64,000 nucleotides of DNA from Paraperlucidibaca baekdonensis (GTDB lineage Bacteria > Pseudomonadota > Gammaproteobacteria > Pseudomonadales > Moraxellaceae): NCBI RefSeq assembly GCF_003387535.1, contig NZ_QUNR01000001.1:372001-436000 (forward strand). Reading direction: 5' to 3'. Positions 45,712 through 54,095 of this stretch are shown here, in pieces. Made by a program: the position numbers and the translations under genes. Under the pieces are notes generated by a model, which saw nothing but the letters and a program-made list of their open reading frames with translations, was not told where the DNA came from and did not search any database. The number at the start of each line of letters is the position of its first letter. The stretch's first letter is position 1.

Positions 45712-46493
45712 GCGTGCTTTTTCGCCTCTTTGGCCGCCACCGCTAAGCGGATTTGGTCGATGTTTTCGCGCAATAAGTCCGCGACCAGTTCATCGGTGCG
45801 CGGGTCGTGCAGCACCTGCTCAATCACGCGCAATGCCGTTTCGGTCGTGCCTTCGATGATCTCGTTGTAATACGGCAGTCGTTTAAAGCGCCCCGTTTGC
45901 GGGTCTTCGCGGAGCTTTTCGCGAATCATGTCGCGCAGCTCGCTTTGGTTTTCTTCCAATGCCCGCGCGATATTGCGCGTGTAAGTGCCCTTCACCAGCA
46001 CATCGGCGACCTGATCGAGCACCGCTACCGTCACCGAGCCGCTAATCGCGCGCACGATGCCCTGCTTAAAGCGATTGACCAGCCGATAGGTAAACTCCTC
46101 GCCGAGCACACGGTCGGCCGCCACGCCCATCCGCGCCAATAAAATCACCACACGAATAAGCCGGAAGCTACGCAGCGCCGGGTCGGAAACGGGGATCATG
46201 CCGAGCACGTCGTACCAATTGCGGCCAACGAAACCGAGCGTCCATTGTTCCGCGCGCCAGCGCCACAGGAAATTCAAGAAAAACAGCGCGCAAATGCTGT
46301 AGTCGGCCAAAATAATGGCCTCGCGCTGCATCGGTGTGACCGAGCCCCAACTCTCCCAGGCCAGCAGTGCCACGGAAATCAGGGCCAATACCAGCAGGAC
46401 CCAATCGGCCCAACTGCCGCCGGTTAAGGGTTTTTGTGCGGCGGCTTCGTCAGCGCTTAAGGGGCGATAAGGCGTGCTAGTCGACTCGGACAT
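45708..46493 (-). CDS. Voltage-sensor-like membrane protein without a pore
   Basis: 261 residues with four hydrophobic helices: S1 about 31-47, S2 59-78 with Asp64, S3 90-101 with NWYDVLGM, and S4 104-124 carrying Arg108, Arg111, Arg114 and Arg121 at three-residue steps. This is the voltage-sensor pattern of the ion-transport family. No pore helices or TVGYG-like filter follow. Instead there is a 135-residue charged cytoplasmic tail (REKLREDPQTGRFKRLPYYN). It overlaps trmB by 17 bases and the patatin gene by four. Whether it conducts ions is unknown. Confidence 0.75.
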   Translation of the reverse strand: MSESTSTPYRPLSADEAAAQKPLTGGSWADWVLLVLALISVALLAWESWGSVTPMQREAIILADYSICALFFLNFLWRWRAEQWTLGFVGRNWYDVLGMIPVSDPALRSFRLIRVVILLARMGVAADRVLGEEFTYRLVNRFKQGIVRAISGSVTVAVLDQVADVLVKGTYTRNIARALEENQSELRDMIREKLREDPQTGRFKRLPYYNEIIEGTTETALRVIEQVLHDPRTDELVADLLRENIDQIRLAVAAKEAKKHA

Positions 46494-47175
46494 AAATTAA
46501 ATCCCAGACCCCGTGGCCTTGCTCGTGGCCGCGTTGCTCAAATTTCGTTAAAGGTCGCCACGCGGGGCGCGGCATGTATTCGCCAGGCGCATGCGCATTG
46601 GCAAAACCGGGGGCGGCCTCCATATGCTCGAGCATCCATTCGGCGTAAGGTGCCCAGTCAGTGGCCATGTGAAAGCGCCCGCCAATAGCCAGCGTTTGCC
46701 GCACCAGCGCAATCAAATCGGGGCGTACAAAGCGGCGTTTATGATGCCGCGCTTTTTGCCAGGGGTCGGGGAAAAATAGCTGCACCGTGTCGACACTACC
46801 GGGCGTGATGGCCTGCTCTAAAACCTGCACGGCATCCTCGCTGTAATAGCGCAAATTCGTCACGCCTTGCGTGCCGGCATCGAAACACAGTTGCGCCACG
46901 CCGGGCTTATGAATCTCGATACCGATAAAATCGCGCGCCGGTGCCGCCTGCGCCATCTCGATGAGTGTTTGGCCCATGCCAAAACCAATCTCTACGGTCA
47001 ATGGCGCCTGTCGACCAAAGACTAGCTCGGGCTTTAGCGTGCCATCTGCTAGCGTCAGCTGCATGGCAGGCGCAAACTCGCGCATGCCCTGTTTTTGTGA
47101 GGTGTTGAGCGGCGACGTGCGCGGCATAAAGGTTTTAATGCGATCGGTAAACGGGCGCGCCGGTGACTCACTCAT
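46477..47175 (-). CDS. trmB: tRNA (guanine-N7-)-methyltransferase
   Basis: 232 residues. It methylates G46 of tRNAs with SAM. Motifs: VEIGFGMGQTLIEMAQ (SAM site), FIGIEIHKPGVAQL, and the TrmB signature QLFFPDPWQKARHHKRRFV with the catalytic PDPW. In Pseudomonas trmB lies beside thiG; here they are separated by yoaK, GST and a glutaredoxin-fusion gene. Confidence 0.95.
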   Translation of the reverse strand: MSESPARPFTDRIKTFMPRTSPLNTSQKQGMREFAPAMQLTLADGTLKPELVFGRQAPLTVEIGFGMGQTLIEMAQAAPARDFIGIEIHKPGVAQLCFDAGTQGVTNLRYYSEDAVQVLEQAITPGSVDTVQLFFPDPWQKARHHKRRFVRPDLIALVRQTLAIGGRFHMATDWAPYAEWMLEHMEAAPGFANAHAPGEYMPRPAWRPLTKFEQRGHEQGHGVWDLIYVRVD

Positions 47176-47256
47176 GCCATAGACTCGGTGAAATTAAACT
47201 GGTGTCGATTGTACGGCTATCGGCCAATGCCACCAAGTCGCCTAAGGAGGCGAGTT

Positions 47257-47901
47257 GTGAAACGATTGCCACGATGGATCGAATACGGTGCTTTCACGCT
47301 GGCTTTGCTCGCCGGCATGGTCAATGTCGTCGGCGTTTTGGGCGTGGCGCCGCAGGCGCTGTCGCATGTCTCCGGCACCGCCACGTGGCTAGGCGCAAGC
47401 GTCTGGCAGTCCGCCGCCGCCGTTGGGCACTTAGCGATGATATTGCTCAGCTTCGTCTGTGGCTCAGCGCTATCGGGCGTCATGCTCGGCAGTCGTGATT
47501 TACGCGCCGGACGACCCTACGATGTGCTGCTGGTCATTGAAGGCATCTTGCTTGTAGCCGCTTTCTTCACGCTCGATCACGGCATCGGTGTGTATTTGGC
47601 CTCCAGCGCCTGCGGCCTGCAAAACGCGCTGGCCACGCATTACAGTGGCGCCATTGTGCGCACCACGCATGTGACCGGCATCTTCACCGATCTTGGCTTA
47701 ATGCTCGGCGGCTGGCTGCGCGGCGCGCGCTTCGACGCCCGCAAAGCCCGTCTGTTTGGCCTCATCATTCTCGGCTTTATTGGCGGCGGCGTGCTCGGCG
47801 CCAAGCTCTTCGTGCTTTTCGGCGCCATGACCCTGCTGCTGCCGGCGCTACTGTGTTTTTGCTTGGCGGCCCTGTATCGTGTGGTGCTACGCCCCACTTA
47901 A
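47257..47901 (+). CDS. YoaK/DUF1275 family membrane protein
   Basis: 214 residues from the GTG at 47257, fixed by AAGGAGG six bases upstream. Six hydrophobic helices, with the DUF1275 motifs AGMVNVVGVLGV, HVSGTATWLG, GLQNALATHYSGAIVRTTHVTGIFTDLG. The family is widespread and its substrate unknown. Divergent from trmB. It is 17 bases ahead of a glutathione transferase gene. Confidence 0.88.
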   Translation: MKRLPRWIEYGAFTLALLAGMVNVVGVLGVAPQALSHVSGTATWLGASVWQSAAAVGHLAMILLSFVCGSALSGVMLGSRDLRAGRPYDVLLVIEGILLVAAFFTLDHGIGVYLASSACGLQNALATHYSGAIVRTTHVTGIFTDLGLMLGGWLRGARFDARKARLFGLIILGFIGGGVLGAKLFVLFGAMTLLLPALLCFCLAALYRVVLRPT

Positions 47902-47918
47902 TTGTTGCCGAGTCTTTT

Positions 47919-48839
47919 ATGTCTAGCTTCATTTTGCATCACTATTTTCTTTCGCCATTTTCACAAAAAGTGCGCAGCATGCTCGGCTATGCCGGGCTGG
48001 AATGGCAGTCGGTGCGCATTGAGTCAGCGCCGCCGCGACCGGCGTTGGAGCAGCTCACGGGTGGCTATCGTAAAGTGCCCGTGGCGCAAATAGGTGCCGA
48101 TATCTTCTGCGATACGGCGCTTATATCCACTGAAATTGCACGATTATCGGGGAAGTCAGACATCAGCTTATTGCGCGCTGGCGATGATGAGCTGGCTTAT
48201 GCTCGCCACACCGATGTGAAAATGTTCTTTGCCTGCTTGTTTGCGGCAGGCTCGTGGGCGCTGGCGAAAACCGTGTGGCGCGAGATGACGCTAAAAGCCA
48301 TTGTGAAATTTTTTGCCGATCGCATCCAAATTGGTCGTACCAGCAGTGTCCGTAGCGCGCCGCCGAGCGCAGCAAAAGCGGTGGTGCGCAAGCATTTAGT
48401 CGCCAATGAAGCACGCCTGCAAACGCAGGACTTTTTGTTTGGCGATGCGCCGCACCATGCCGACTTTTCTACCTATCACAGCCTGTGGTTTATGCGCGAT
48501 ATGGGCCAATCGCCTTTGCTCGCTGAGTTTCCCAAGGTCAATGCCTGGATGGATCGCATGAAGGCTTTTGGCGATGGCGTGTACGCTGAAATCAGTGCCG
48601 ATGCGGCCTTGCAAGCAGCGAAAAATGCCGAGCCACGCGCGATTGCTGCGGAGCATCAGCGCGATGAGCGCATTGGTCAGCGCGTGCGCATTTCGCCCGC
48701 CGACTACGCCAAAGACCCGACCGAGGGCGTGCTGGTCGGCGTTAGCGATGAGCGTTTTATCATTGCCCGCGAGTCGTCGGCGCTGGGCATGGTGCATGTG
48801 CACTTGCCACAAGCGGGGTACCGGATCGATGTCTGCTAA
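47919..48839 (+). CDS. Glutathione S-transferase family protein
   Basis: 306 residues. An N-terminal thioredoxin-like domain (LHHYFLSPFSQKVRSMLGYAG, with YRKVPVAQIG) and an all-helical C-terminal domain (DFSTYHSLWFMRDMG). A segment near the end (ADYAKDPTEGVLVGVSDERFIIA) extends beyond the usual GST. Ser at SPFSQKV could activate glutathione. Substrate is unknown. Its stop overlaps the start of the glutaredoxin-fusion gene by 11 bases, so the two are coupled. Confidence 0.85.
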   Translation: MSSFILHHYFLSPFSQKVRSMLGYAGLEWQSVRIESAPPRPALEQLTGGYRKVPVAQIGADIFCDTALISTEIARLSGKSDISLLRAGDDELAYARHTDVKMFFACLFAAGSWALAKTVWREMTLKAIVKFFADRIQIGRTSSVRSAPPSAAKAVVRKHLVANEARLQTQDFLFGDAPHHADFSTYHSLWFMRDMGQSPLLAEFPKVNAWMDRMKAFGDGVYAEISADAALQAAKNAEPRAIAAEHQRDERIGQRVRISPADYAKDPTEGVLVGVSDERFIIARESSALGMVHVHLPQAGYRIDVC

Positions 48840-49593
48840 ATCAGCCACGATTTATCGGCTCGTCAATGAGCGTCACTGGTGCCCGCACGGGCTCAAAGCC
48901 AAGGATTTGCTCGAGCGCTACGGCTACTCGGTGCGCGATGAGCATTTGCGTTCGCCCGAGGCCGCGAACGCATTTAAGGCCAAACACGAAGTCAGCACCA
49001 CGCCGCAGATTTTTATCGACGGTCAGCGTATTGGCGGCCACGTTGATTTGCGTCGGCACTTAGGCCTGAGCGTGCGCGACCCGAAAGCGCTGAGCTACCG
49101 ACCCGTCATTGCGATTTTTGCCGTGACCGCGCTGATGGCATTGGCAGTGCAGCTAGCCGGCGGCTTTGTTGGTGCGCAAGGCGCCTCTGGCTCCTGGCTT
49201 GCCGCATTCATGCCATGGCTGATGAGTTTCGTGGCCTTCAGCATGTGCGTATTGGCGATCTTAAAGCTGCGTGACCTCGATGCCTTTAGCGGCCAATTTC
49301 TCGGCTATGACTTGCTGGCCAAGCGCGTGGTGCGCTACGCCTATGTATACCCGTTTGCCGAGGCGTTTGTTGGCGTCGGCATGTTGCTGCCGGCGCTACA
49401 TCTGGTGGTGGCGCCGGTGGGCTTATTTATTGGCGGCATTGGCGCGGTGTCGGTCATTAAAGCGGTCTATATTGACCGCCGCGAACTCAAGTGCGCCTGC
49501 GTGGGTGGCAATAGCAATGTGCCCTTGGGCTTTGTCTCGCTCACCGAAAACCTGATGATGGTGGTGATGGCGCTGTGGATGCTGGCGGCTTAG
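48829..49593 (+). CDS. Glutaredoxin-MauE/DoxX fusion membrane protein
   Basis: 254 residues. Residues 1-80 are a glutaredoxin-like domain with the site WCPHG (one Cys where CPYC is usual) and [19 protein letters not shown] (GSH-binding). Residues 90-254 hold four transmembrane helices of MauE/DoxX type, ending [20 protein letters not shown]. The pairing suggests a membrane step that passes thiol electrons from glutathione. MauE members aid disulfide formation. It overlaps the GST gene and is convergent with thiG by four bases. Confidence 0.8.
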   Translation: MSAKSATIYRLVNERHWCPHGLKAKDLLERYGYSVRDEHLRSPEAANAFKAKHEVSTTPQIFIDGQRIGGHVDLRRHLGLSVRDPKALSYRPVIAIFAVTALMALAVQLAGGFVGAQGASGSWLAAFMPWLMSFVAFSMCVLAILKLRDLDAFSGQFLGYDLLAKRVVRYAYVYPFAEAFVGVGMLLPALHLVVAPVGLFIGGIGAVSVIKAVYIDRRELKCACVGGNSNVPLGFVSLTENLMMVVMALWMLAA

Positions 49594-50372
49594 CGAAACG
49601 CCACGCCATCGAGCGGGCTAGACGCGCTGGCGTATAACTTGCGCGGCATACGTCCCGCCAAATACGCCTCGCGACCGGCTTCCACGGCTTTTTTCATCGC
49701 CGATGCCATCAGCACCGGCTGACCGGCGGCGGCAATGGCGGTATTCATCAGCACCCCGGCCGCGCCAAGCTCCATGGCCACGGCAGCATCTGAGGCGGTG
49801 CCGACGCCGGCATCAATGAGCACCGGCACCGTGGCTTCTTCCAAAATAATGCGCAAATTATAGGGGTTCACAATGCCTAACCCCGAGCCAATCAGCGAGC
49901 CCAAAGGCATTACGGCGACGCAGCCCATGTCGGCGAAAATGCGCGCGGCAATCGGGTCGTCGTTGCAATAGACCATCACCTCAAAGCCCTCGCTGACTAG
50001 CGTCTCCGCGGCTTTTAGTGTCTCTGGCATATTGGGGTATAGGGTTTTTTGGTCGCCCAAGACTTCAAGTTTGACGAGCCGATGATCATCGAGCAGTTCG
50101 CGCGCTAGCCGGCAGGTGCGCACGGCTTCCTCGGCGCTGTAGCAGCCAGCGGTATTGGGCAAAATCGTGTAGCGGTCCGGCGAGATGACATCGAGCAAAT
50201 TCGGCTCGCCCGGCGTTTGGCCAATATTGGTGCGCCGCACGGCGACGGTCACGATTTCCGCGCCACTGGCGGCAATCGCCTCGGCGGTCTCGGTCATATC
50301 TTTGTATTTGCCGGTGCCCACCAGTAGGCGTGAATGGAAGCTGCGTCCGGCCAGCAGAAAAGCATCCGACAT
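49590..50372 (-). CDS. thiG: Thiazole synthase
   Basis: 260 residues. It forms the thiazole phosphate of thiamine from DXP, ThiS-thiocarboxylate and dehydroglycine. Visible are [22 protein letters not shown], the Schiff-base Lys in [16 protein letters not shown] and the phosphate site [12 protein letters not shown] and [22 protein letters not shown] precedes the ATG. Its sulfur carrier thiS lies 3.1 kb away at 53515-53715, not beside it. Confidence 0.95.
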   Translation of the reverse strand: MSDAFLLAGRSFHSRLLVGTGKYKDMTETAEAIAASGAEIVTVAVRRTNIGQTPGEPNLLDVISPDRYTILPNTAGCYSAEEAVRTCRLARELLDDHRLVKLEVLGDQKTLYPNMPETLKAAETLVSEGFEVMVYCNDDPIAARIFADMGCVAVMPLGSLIGSGLGIVNPYNLRIILEEATVPVLIDAGVGTASDAAVAMELGAAGVLMNTAIAAAGQPVLMASAMKKAVEAGREAYLAGRMPRKLYASASSPLDGVAFR

Positions 50373-50493
50373 GAAAAATCTCCGCGCGAAAAACTCGATT
50401 GTACGGTGTGGGCTTGATCGCGACTAGCGCTATGCTCCTAGGGTGTTTGCTGAACTTCATGTGTATGTGCGTTTGATCAACCAAGGAGATGCT

Positions 50494-51087
50494 ATGCGCG
50501 ACTTCATATTATTGCGCCGTAAAGCGGTTATTCGCCCGTTTGCGAGGTTGCGGCAAGTCCGCCGGTGCGTCAGCGTCATGGCATTCATCGGGAGCACTGC
50601 ACTGCTCGCCGCCTGCAGCAGTCACGCACCTTTAGCCACCGTGGCCGCCGTAGACCTCGAGCGCTACGCCGGCGACTGGTACGAGGTCGCGCGCCTGCCC
50701 AACCGCTTCCAAACCGACTGCGCTGGCGATGTCATGGCGCGCTACACCCGCGATGGCGATGAGATCCGCGTACTCAACCGCTGCCGCCAAGCCAATGGCG
50801 AGGTGATGTCGGCCGATGGCATCGCGAAGGTCGTGCCCAACTCCGGCAATGCCCGCCTGCGCGTTAGCTTCTTTTGGCCATTTTACGGCGACTACTACGT
50901 GCTCGCGCTCGACCCCAACTACCAATGGGCACTGGTTGGCGCGCCCGACCGCAGCTATTTATGGCTGCTCTCGCGCACACCGCAGTTGCCCGAGCCGGTC
51001 AGCACGACATTAGTCCAGAAAGCACAAAGCCTCGGCTTTAACACCGAGGCTTTGCAGTTCACCAAGCAGCTAAAGCCATTGCCGTGA
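50494..51087 (+). CDS. Blc-type lipocalin lipoprotein
   Basis: 197 residues from the ATG at 50494 (AAGGAG upstream). The signal region is unusually long and Arg-rich before the hydrophobic core and lipobox (LLAAC, Cys near 40), so an internal start is possible. The mature part is a classic bacterial lipocalin: DLERYAGDWYEVARLPNRFQ, then VLNRCRQANGE, FWPFYGDYYVLALDPNYQWALVG, and YLWLLSRTP. It probably binds lysophospholipid at the outer membrane. Divergent from thiG. A second, more divergent lipocalin lies at 12680-13186. Confidence 0.88.
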   Translation: MRDFILLRRKAVIRPFARLRQVRRCVSVMAFIGSTALLAACSSHAPLATVAAVDLERYAGDWYEVARLPNRFQTDCAGDVMARYTRDGDEIRVLNRCRQANGEVMSADGIAKVVPNSGNARLRVSFFWPFYGDYYVLALDPNYQWALVGAPDRSYLWLLSRTPQLPEPVSTTLVQKAQSLGFNTEALQFTKQLKPLP

Positions 51088-51107
51088 TGGCAGTGGCCGT
51101 TGCGGGC

Positions 51108-52889
51108 TTATTCGAGAGTTAGCGCGATGTCGGAAATCACTGGAGCTGTGGCCCCTGTACCAACTGTGTTTGTAGCGCTTGGATAGGCAGTTGCCACACC
51201 CGACGTTAGGTTGACGGTATAAAGACTCGTAGTGCCTGCAGCGCCAGTAGCTAAACCAATTAAAGGTAAGCCATTTGCGCCACCAACGATGTCCATGCTG
51301 GCGCGATCAAATGGTACAGGTGTTGCTGTGATAACAGGTGGTGTTGCTGTTGAAGATGAGCTTGTTCTAATTGCGCCCTGAAAAGTGAACGTTCCGACAT
51401 TTGCATTTTGCAAAGCCAACGATTGATTGCCCACATCCAGATCATACAATTGCGTACCGTTTGGTGGTGCGAAACTGTTTGTATAGGCAGCTGCAACGAT
51501 GCTAATGGGCTGTGGTGATGTTGGCAGAGCGGCTGCACCCATTGCGGGCATGTCATAAGTTTTACTCAGCATGCCATCGATAGTCGTGCTGAACATATCA
51601 ACATCAATGCGAAGGTTTAACCCTCTCGTATTCATCACCCGAAGCTTGTCCGCCGCAGGGTTGAAATCTACTGAGTAAGTTACGGGTGTATCTATTGGAG
51701 CAGCAGTTGTTCCAGTATTAACGCTAGTCGGTAGGCTCAAGCTCAGTGATCCACCAACGGTTGCCGCACCGGTTGCTTTATTAATGGTGATGATGCGCGA
51801 CTTCGAGGTGATGCCGTAGAGCTTGCCATCGGCAGGGCGGAAATCGATGCCCAAAACAGTTTCGGCAGCAGTCGTGTCTGATCCAGGCATTAAGCCCGTG
51901 ATCTGTTTTGCATCTGCTGTACTGGCGGATTGTGGGGCTGTTGGCAGGAAACGCAGAATTTTGCCGTCATCAGTTAATGCATAAGCCGCTGTAGTTTTCG
52001 TCTTCAGCGTGATGCCTTTGACAGGAACCATGCCACTGCCGAGTGACTTAATTAACGTCGCTGCTACAGGTGTAGTGGCTGGTGCAATAATTGCTGTTGG
52101 CGCTAAATCAATTGCATACAGGCTGGTCGTACCACCAGCTGTGAGTGCGGCATAGCCTTTATTGTTGAAGCCATCAATGTCGAAGCCGTTTACATCCGAT
52201 GCATCCACACCCAATGCAACGGCACCTGAGAGTTGGCTATCATTGTCTGCTGCATTTTGCTGGAAGAGTCGGTCGCCTTGCGTATCAATATCCCAAAGCC
52301 GTGTTGAAACGGGTTTTGAGATACTGTTGGTGTAGGCGGCAGCTGTCATTTTGAAACCAGTGGGCTGCGGTGGCATCGCTGTGCCGCCAGTACCAATTGT
52401 GCCGATATCTGCTTGGCGATTCACCGCGCCAGTGTCAACATTGACTACTAAGCTCATGCCCGTGTCGTCAATGACTCGTAGCCGGTCTACCACGGGGTTA
52501 AAATCAACGCCGAAGCTTGTGCCTGTCAGTGGGGCAGTGAAGGGGAGGGTGCTATTTACAGGAACCAATGCTTGTCGGCCGCTTACCGCACCTGTTGTGT
52601 CATCAATCACATAAACAGCACTTTTAGTGATGCCATAAAGCATACCGTTTGATGGGCGGTAGTCGATGCCGATCAGCTCTTCGCCAGAATTAATGCCGGT
52701 AACGGCCATGCGCTTGACAACTTTGTCGGGATTGGCGATATCGATAAGCCAAAGCTCATTGGCAGTTGTTAACGCTACCGCATTGGTGACTACTGGAGTT
52801 ACGGGATTAAGAACATTATTATCACTACCACCGCAGGCGCTTAATGTCAGCGCTGCCGCAACAGCCATGCTCAAATAAGTCTTTTTCAT
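51108..52889 (-). CDS. DUF4394 lipoprotein with two repeats
   Basis: 593 residues from the ATG at 52889. Signal peptide and lipobox (LTLSAC, then GGSDNN). The mature protein carries two copies of a DUF4394 beta-propeller-like unit: the first with LIGIDYRPSNGMLYGIT, GVDFNPVVDRLRVIDDTG and AAYTNS, the second repeating VLGIDFRPADGKLYGIT, SVDFNPAADKLRVMNTRG and AAYTNS. The function is unknown. Lower in GC than its neighbours, as with the other exported proteins of the window. A dyad lies about 90 bases upstream. Confidence 0.85.
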   Translation of the reverse strand: MKKTYLSMAVAAALTLSACGGSDNNVLNPVTPVVTNAVALTTANELWLIDIANPDKVVKRMAVTGINSGEELIGIDYRPSNGMLYGITKSAVYVIDDTTGAVSGRQALVPVNSTLPFTAPLTGTSFGVDFNPVVDRLRVIDDTGMSLVVNVDTGAVNRQADIGTIGTGGTAMPPQPTGFKMTAAAYTNSISKPVSTRLWDIDTQGDRLFQQNAADNDSQLSGAVALGVDASDVNGFDIDGFNNKGYAALTAGGTTSLYAIDLAPTAIIAPATTPVAATLIKSLGSGMVPVKGITLKTKTTAAYALTDDGKILRFLPTAPQSASTADAKQITGLMPGSDTTAAETVLGIDFRPADGKLYGITSKSRIITINKATGAATVGGSLSLSLPTSVNTGTTAAPIDTPVTYSVDFNPAADKLRVMNTRGLNLRIDVDMFSTTIDGMLSKTYDMPAMGAAALPTSPQPISIVAAAYTNSFAPPNGTQLYDLDVGNQSLALQNANVGTFTFQGAIRTSSSSTATPPVITATPVPFDRASMDIVGGANGLPLIGLATGAAGTTSLYTVNLTSGVATAYPSATNTVGTGATAPVISDIALTLE

Positions 52890-52980
52890 GATGTCCACAT
52901 CCGTTGTTGAGAGTTCTTAACCATGCCACGGCCTTAATTGGACATACGGTTATACAGAACCACTACACAATCGCTACAAA

Positions 52981-52996
52981 TAGACTATTTAGTCTA
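52981..52996. promoter_or_regulatory. Perfect inverted repeat between DUF456 and DUF4394 genes
   Basis: TAGACTA and TAGTCTA flank a TT centre. It lies ten bases downstream of the DUF456 stop and about 90 bases upstream of the DUF4394 start. No T-run follows, so it looks more like an operator than a terminator. No binding protein can be named. Confidence 0.4.
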
Positions 52997-53005
52997 ATGT
53001 GGTGC

Positions 53006-53515
53006 TTACCCAAACAAGCGCATGGCGACGAATAGCATGATCATCATCACGCCAATAACGAGCTTGGCGACGATACCCAAGAGCATGCCAATGGTCGCGC
53101 CCCAGCCCGCGCGATGTGCCTGACGCCACGGTCGTCCGGTTGATAATTCGCCCAGCATGGCGCCTAGAAAAGGCCCAATTATCAAGCCGATAGGTAGTAT
53201 GAATAGCCCCAAGATGGCACCGAGCAACGCGCCCACCACCGCGGCCTGAGAGGCCCCTGTGCGTTGGGTGCCGAGCGCGCCGGCAATGAAGTCGAGTGCC
53301 ACTGCCGCCACACATAAAACGGCCAGCACGATCAGTGTACCGGTGCCTATATAGGCAAAATCTTCCGACCAAGCGGCAGTGAACAAGCCCAGCAATAAGA
53401 TGGGCGGTCCGGGGATGGCAGGCAGCACCATGCCCACCATGCCGGCGACAATAAGCAGTGCGGAGATGATGATTAGGCTTGGCGTGATCCAATCAATGCC
53501 GGTCAGCGCTTCCAT
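53006..53515 (-). CDS. DUF456 family membrane protein
   Basis: 169 residues with four to five hydrophobic helices and the DUF456 pattern: VAGMVGMVLPAIPGPPILLLGL, a LDFIAGALGTQRTGAS turn, and LPIGLIIGPFLGAMLGEL. A Gly/Ala-rich C-terminus follows. Unknown function. Its ATG overlaps the thiS stop by one base, so it is transcribed with thiS and DUF423. Confidence 0.87.
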   Translation of the reverse strand: MEALTGIDWITPSLIIISALLIVAGMVGMVLPAIPGPPILLLGLFTAAWSEDFAYIGTGTLIVLAVLCVAAVALDFIAGALGTQRTGASQAAVVGALLGAILGLFILPIGLIIGPFLGAMLGELSTGRPWRQAHRAGWGATIGMLLGIVAKLVIGVMMIMLFVAMRLFG

Positions 53516-53715
53516 TAGCCGCCGCCAATGGCGTGGACAATTTCCAGTGCGTCATTGGCGCTGAGCACGTGGCTGGCGTGTTGGCTGCGCGGCACAATCT
53601 CGCCATTGCACTCAATGGCAATGCGCCTGCCAAGCAAGTCTTGGGCGGCAATGAGGTCGCTAATGGTGCTGCCCTCAGCGAGTTCGAGCGACTCGCCATT
53701 GAGTCGAATGATCAT
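53515..53715 (-). CDS. thiS: Sulfur carrier protein ThiS
   Basis: 66 residues from the ATG at 53715, which overlaps the DUF423 stop. The ubiquitin-like fold reads MIIRLNGESLELAEGSTISDL and ends EIVHAIGGG; the terminal Gly-Gly is thiocarboxylated to give sulfur to ThiG. The longer frame to 53793 is not needed. It is in an operon of DUF423-thiS-DUF456, away from thiG. Confidence 0.92.
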   Translation of the reverse strand: MIIRLNGESLELAEGSTISDLIAAQDLLGRRIAIECNGEIVPRSQHASHVLSANDALEIVHAIGGG

Positions 53716-54092
53716 CGGCTCACCGCCCAGGCGAGCCACAACCAGCCGGCTATGAACGCCAAGCCGCCAATCGGTGTGATGGCGCCAAACCAACGCGGTG
53801 CGCCGAGCGCCATGGCGTAGAGCGATCCAGCGAAAATCACGATGCCGACTTGCAGCAACAGCGCCGAGGTTTGCAGACCGGGTGTGGGCAGGGTGGGCGA
53901 AAGTGCGGGACTAAAGCGCAACAACAGACCAACGACTAGGAGCCCAAGCGCATGGGTAGTGTGATAGCTGACCGCAGTTTGCCACCACGCCATGTGCTCG
54001 GCACTCAAACGCGCTTTCAGTCCGTGCGCGGCAAATGCGCCAGTGGCAATGCACAAGGCCAGATTAAGCGCGGCAATGCAAAGCCAATTCAT
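53712..54092 (-). CDS. DUF423 family membrane protein (YgdD-like)
   Basis: 126 residues, four hydrophobic helices, with the DUF423 start (ALCIATGAFAAHGLKARLS), WWQTAVSYHTTHALGLLVVG and FAGSLYAMALGAPRWFGAITPIGG. The family is conserved; its role is unknown. It follows rpoH by three bases and overlaps thiS, so it may be read through from the rpoH promoter. Confidence 0.9.
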   Translation of the reverse strand: MNWLCIAALNLALCIATGAFAAHGLKARLSAEHMAWWQTAVSYHTTHALGLLVVGLLLRFSPALSPTLPTPGLQTSALLLQVGIVIFAGSLYAMALGAPRWFGAITPIGGLAFIAGWLWLAWAVSR

Positions 54093-54095
54093 GCC

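Noticed and set aside
45708-46493. Potassium channel
   Set aside because: No pore helix or TVGYG-like filter follows S4.
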